This document shows positions 62,707 to 64,000 of a DNA stretch of 64,000 nt, in pieces. The translations under genes were made by a program, and so were the position numbers. Numbering within the stretch: position 1 is the stretch's first letter; the number at the start of each line of letters is the position of its first letter. This stretch comes from G963663365 sp963663365 (GTDB lineage: Bacteria > Hinthialibacterota > Hinthialibacteria > Hinthialibacterales > G963663365), in NCBI GenBank assembly GCA_963663365.2, contig CAXXIH010000008.1, positions 2,046,001 through 2,110,000 of the forward strand. Direction: 5' to 3'. The notes below the pieces were generated by a model. The model was not told where the DNA came from and ran no database searches. It saw only the letters and a list, made by a program, of their open reading frames with translations.

Positions 62707-64000
62707 CAGATACCAATTCAGATGAATCGTTTAAGGCCGACCGTCTTGCCCAGAACCACGCTCCGGCAAGCGCGCCGAACCAGCCTATCAGGGGTATGAG
62801 CACAACCCAACACCAAGAACGGCCTAGTTGGAAACTTTGCCACCATAGCAGATTGTTGGGTATCGATTGCAGAGCCTGAAAATGGCGAACGGGAGGAATT
62901 CGATAAGGATCGTAAACCATGAATTGTAAATCGAATGGATGCCGGGCAACCGCACGAACCACCTCTACGGCATCTTCAGATACCCCCAACAGTTGGACGC
63001 CAAAAGACAGTGCCACAAGTGACAATAAAGCCGCCCGCCAACGGTAAGAGCGCCACCATGCTTTCCAAGGACAAGCGGCCAAAGAGAGAGCCAAAAGAGG
63101 CGTGACTTGAAAGATATGCCGGGGTCCCCAGTCCCAACCGCCGGCCCAATTTCGCCAACAGGACATTGCCAGGGTTAAAAAAGCAGTTGTACATAGCAAC
63201 GCGGCGCAAAGCAGCCGATCCTTATTCCATAAGTGATAAAAGCCGAATGGGGCCAGCAAAAGAATTGGTGAGAAAACAAAAAGACTACGTCCGGGAGATA
63301 AGAGAAATCCATGAAGTCCAATAAGAACCGGCGTGTCAAAGTTGATTCCTTCAGGCTGGTCCTCATAGCCGGTGGCCCAAGGAAGGCCAAAACGTAGATG
63401 GTTGTAATATCCGATTAAAAGAACGGCAACGAATAAAGGTGCGGCAAATTTGACAAGCCGGGCAAAGGTCCAGCTTTTCAAATCCAAAACCTGAAAGTCA
63501 CTCAGACTGCCCGCCGTATGATCGCCGGATTTTGCGGGACGTCGTAATGCGGCAACCAGAAAAAGCGGCGGAGCCACACTGAGACTATCCACCCGGGTTA
63601 GGACCGCCAACGCATAGCAAATCCCGGCAAGGATTTCGGATGGAATTAAACCGGCTATTCGTTTTTCGGACTGTGCGCCCAATGTTTGTTTATCGCGCAA
63701 AAGCAACCACAACGCAGCAAAAATCCCCAAGGCCGCCAGCGGTTCGGAGAAGAGTGTGCGGCCATGCGGCCAGGCAATCGTAAGCAGTGGATAAAATGCT
63801 GCCACAAGAAATCCAACACGGGGATTGGAAATCCGGCTGGCCCATAGGAAAAGTATCACCACGGTTAGGGAGGTTACGACCCCATTGAAATAGCCTATCC
63901 AATGGCGGGTGAAACTATAAAACGTTTCCGCAAAACGCTCCCAATCCTCATGAAAGGCAGGGTTATCCGTGTCGCCTTGAGGCATATCCAAAACAGTACC
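62699..64000 (-). CDS. Polytopic membrane protein, GT39/ArnT-like (partial)
   Basis: At least 433 residues are visible; the frame stays open to the window edge, so the true start lies outside (a TTG at 63991 is not convincing). There are about eight or nine hydrophobic segments. Cytoplasmic/periplasmic loops hold LTRVDSLSVAPPLFLVAAL, and WATGYEDQPEGINFDTPVLIGLHGFLLSPGRSLFVFSPILLLAPFG. This pattern resembles dolichyl-phosphate-mannose or undecaprenyl-phosphate-sugar transferases of the PMT/ArnT/GT39 group. The catalytic DE-containing first loop would lie outside the window. It is the first visible gene of the pyrK-pyrD operon, overlapping pyrK by eight bases. Confidence 0.7.
   Translation of the reverse strand, partial: GTVLDMPQGDTDNPAFHEDWERFAETFYSFTRHWIGYFNGVVTSLTVVILFLWASRISNPRVGFLVAAFYPLLTIAWPHGRTLFSEPLAALGIFAALWLLLRDKQTLGAQSEKRIAGLIPSEILAGICYALAVLTRVDSLSVAPPLFLVAALRRPAKSGDHTAGSLSDFQVLDLKSWTFARLVKFAAPLFVAVLLIGYYNHLRFGLPWATGYEDQPEGINFDTPVLIGLHGFLLSPGRSLFVFSPILLLAPFGFYHLWNKDRLLCAALLCTTAFLTLAMSCWRNWAGGWDWGPRHIFQVTPLLALSLAACPWKAWWRSYRWRAALLSLVALSFGVQLLGVSEDAVEVVRAVARHPFDLQFMVYDPYRIPPVRHFQALQSIPNNLLWWQSFQLGRSWCWVVLIPLIGWFGALAGAWFWARRSALNDSSELVSDA

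Overview
The window looks like a chromosomal segment of a free-living, Gram-negative-type bacterium: outer-membrane TolC and lipoproteins are present, and GC is roughly half by eye. It has many secreted proteins with signal peptides, type II/IV-pilin-like proteins (TLIELLIVVAIIGILAAIAV segments), a sulfatase, a formylglycine-generating-enzyme-like domain, a DUF4838 glycoside-hydrolase-like protein, a DUF1080 protein, BNR and NHL propellers and a gingipain-like (C25) peptidase. That mix resembles Sumerlaeota, Hydrogenedentota or PVC-type polysaccharide degraders. This placement is inference from gene content; there is no rRNA in the window. I see no prophage, insertion sequence or CRISPR array.

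Layout. 0.4-6.4 kb: a small hypothetical gene, a tandem cyclase-homology protein, a six-hairpin glycosidase-like secreted enzyme, tRNA-Ala(GGC) with a terminator, and an AAA_14/DUF4143 ATPase with a palindrome before its start. 6.5-15.8 kb: a membrane pentapeptide-repeat protein, a DUF4838 protein, a beta-propeller/pseudopilin pair and a BNR sialidase-like protein. Two features recur here: a 14-bp operator-like dyad inside two putative promoters, and a two-hairpin element of about 105-114 nt. 16.0-20.3 kb: a compact three-gene operon in which two paralogous purple-acid-phosphatase-like metallophosphoesterases flank a secreted protein made of a duplicated, unrecognised domain. 20.4-23.6 kb: an unknown secreted protein diverging from a radical SAM/SPASM protein. 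24.2-31.5 kb: a TolC, MacA-like adaptor, ABC ATPase, permease and SGNH hydrolase operon (tripartite export). 31.5-39.6 kb: a sulfatase, an M19 dipeptidase, and four pseudopilins around a frameshifted WD40-SUMF1 gene. 39.7-50.7 kb: AcpS, an O-antigen-ligase-like/TPR protein, a thioredoxin-TPR protein, a DUF1080 protein, a lipoprotein, a MATE transporter, and a minus-strand run gatA, phosphatase-RpiB fusion and three glycosyltransferases. 52.5-60.7 kb: the 1844-residue C25 peptidase, an RcnA/NicO-like metal exporter with a histidine-rich tandem repeat, and a pilin-like membrane protein. 60.8-64.0 kb: the overlapping minus-strand genes for a GT39-like membrane protein (cut by the window end), pyrK and pyrD.

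The strongest candidates for something undescribed are the three-gene phosphoesterase operon, the repeated two-hairpin RNA element with compensatory changes, the shared operator-like dyad, and the cyclase-like protein whose two domains have lost complementary catalytic residues. Most start sites given here were chosen from ribosome-binding sites and signal peptides.
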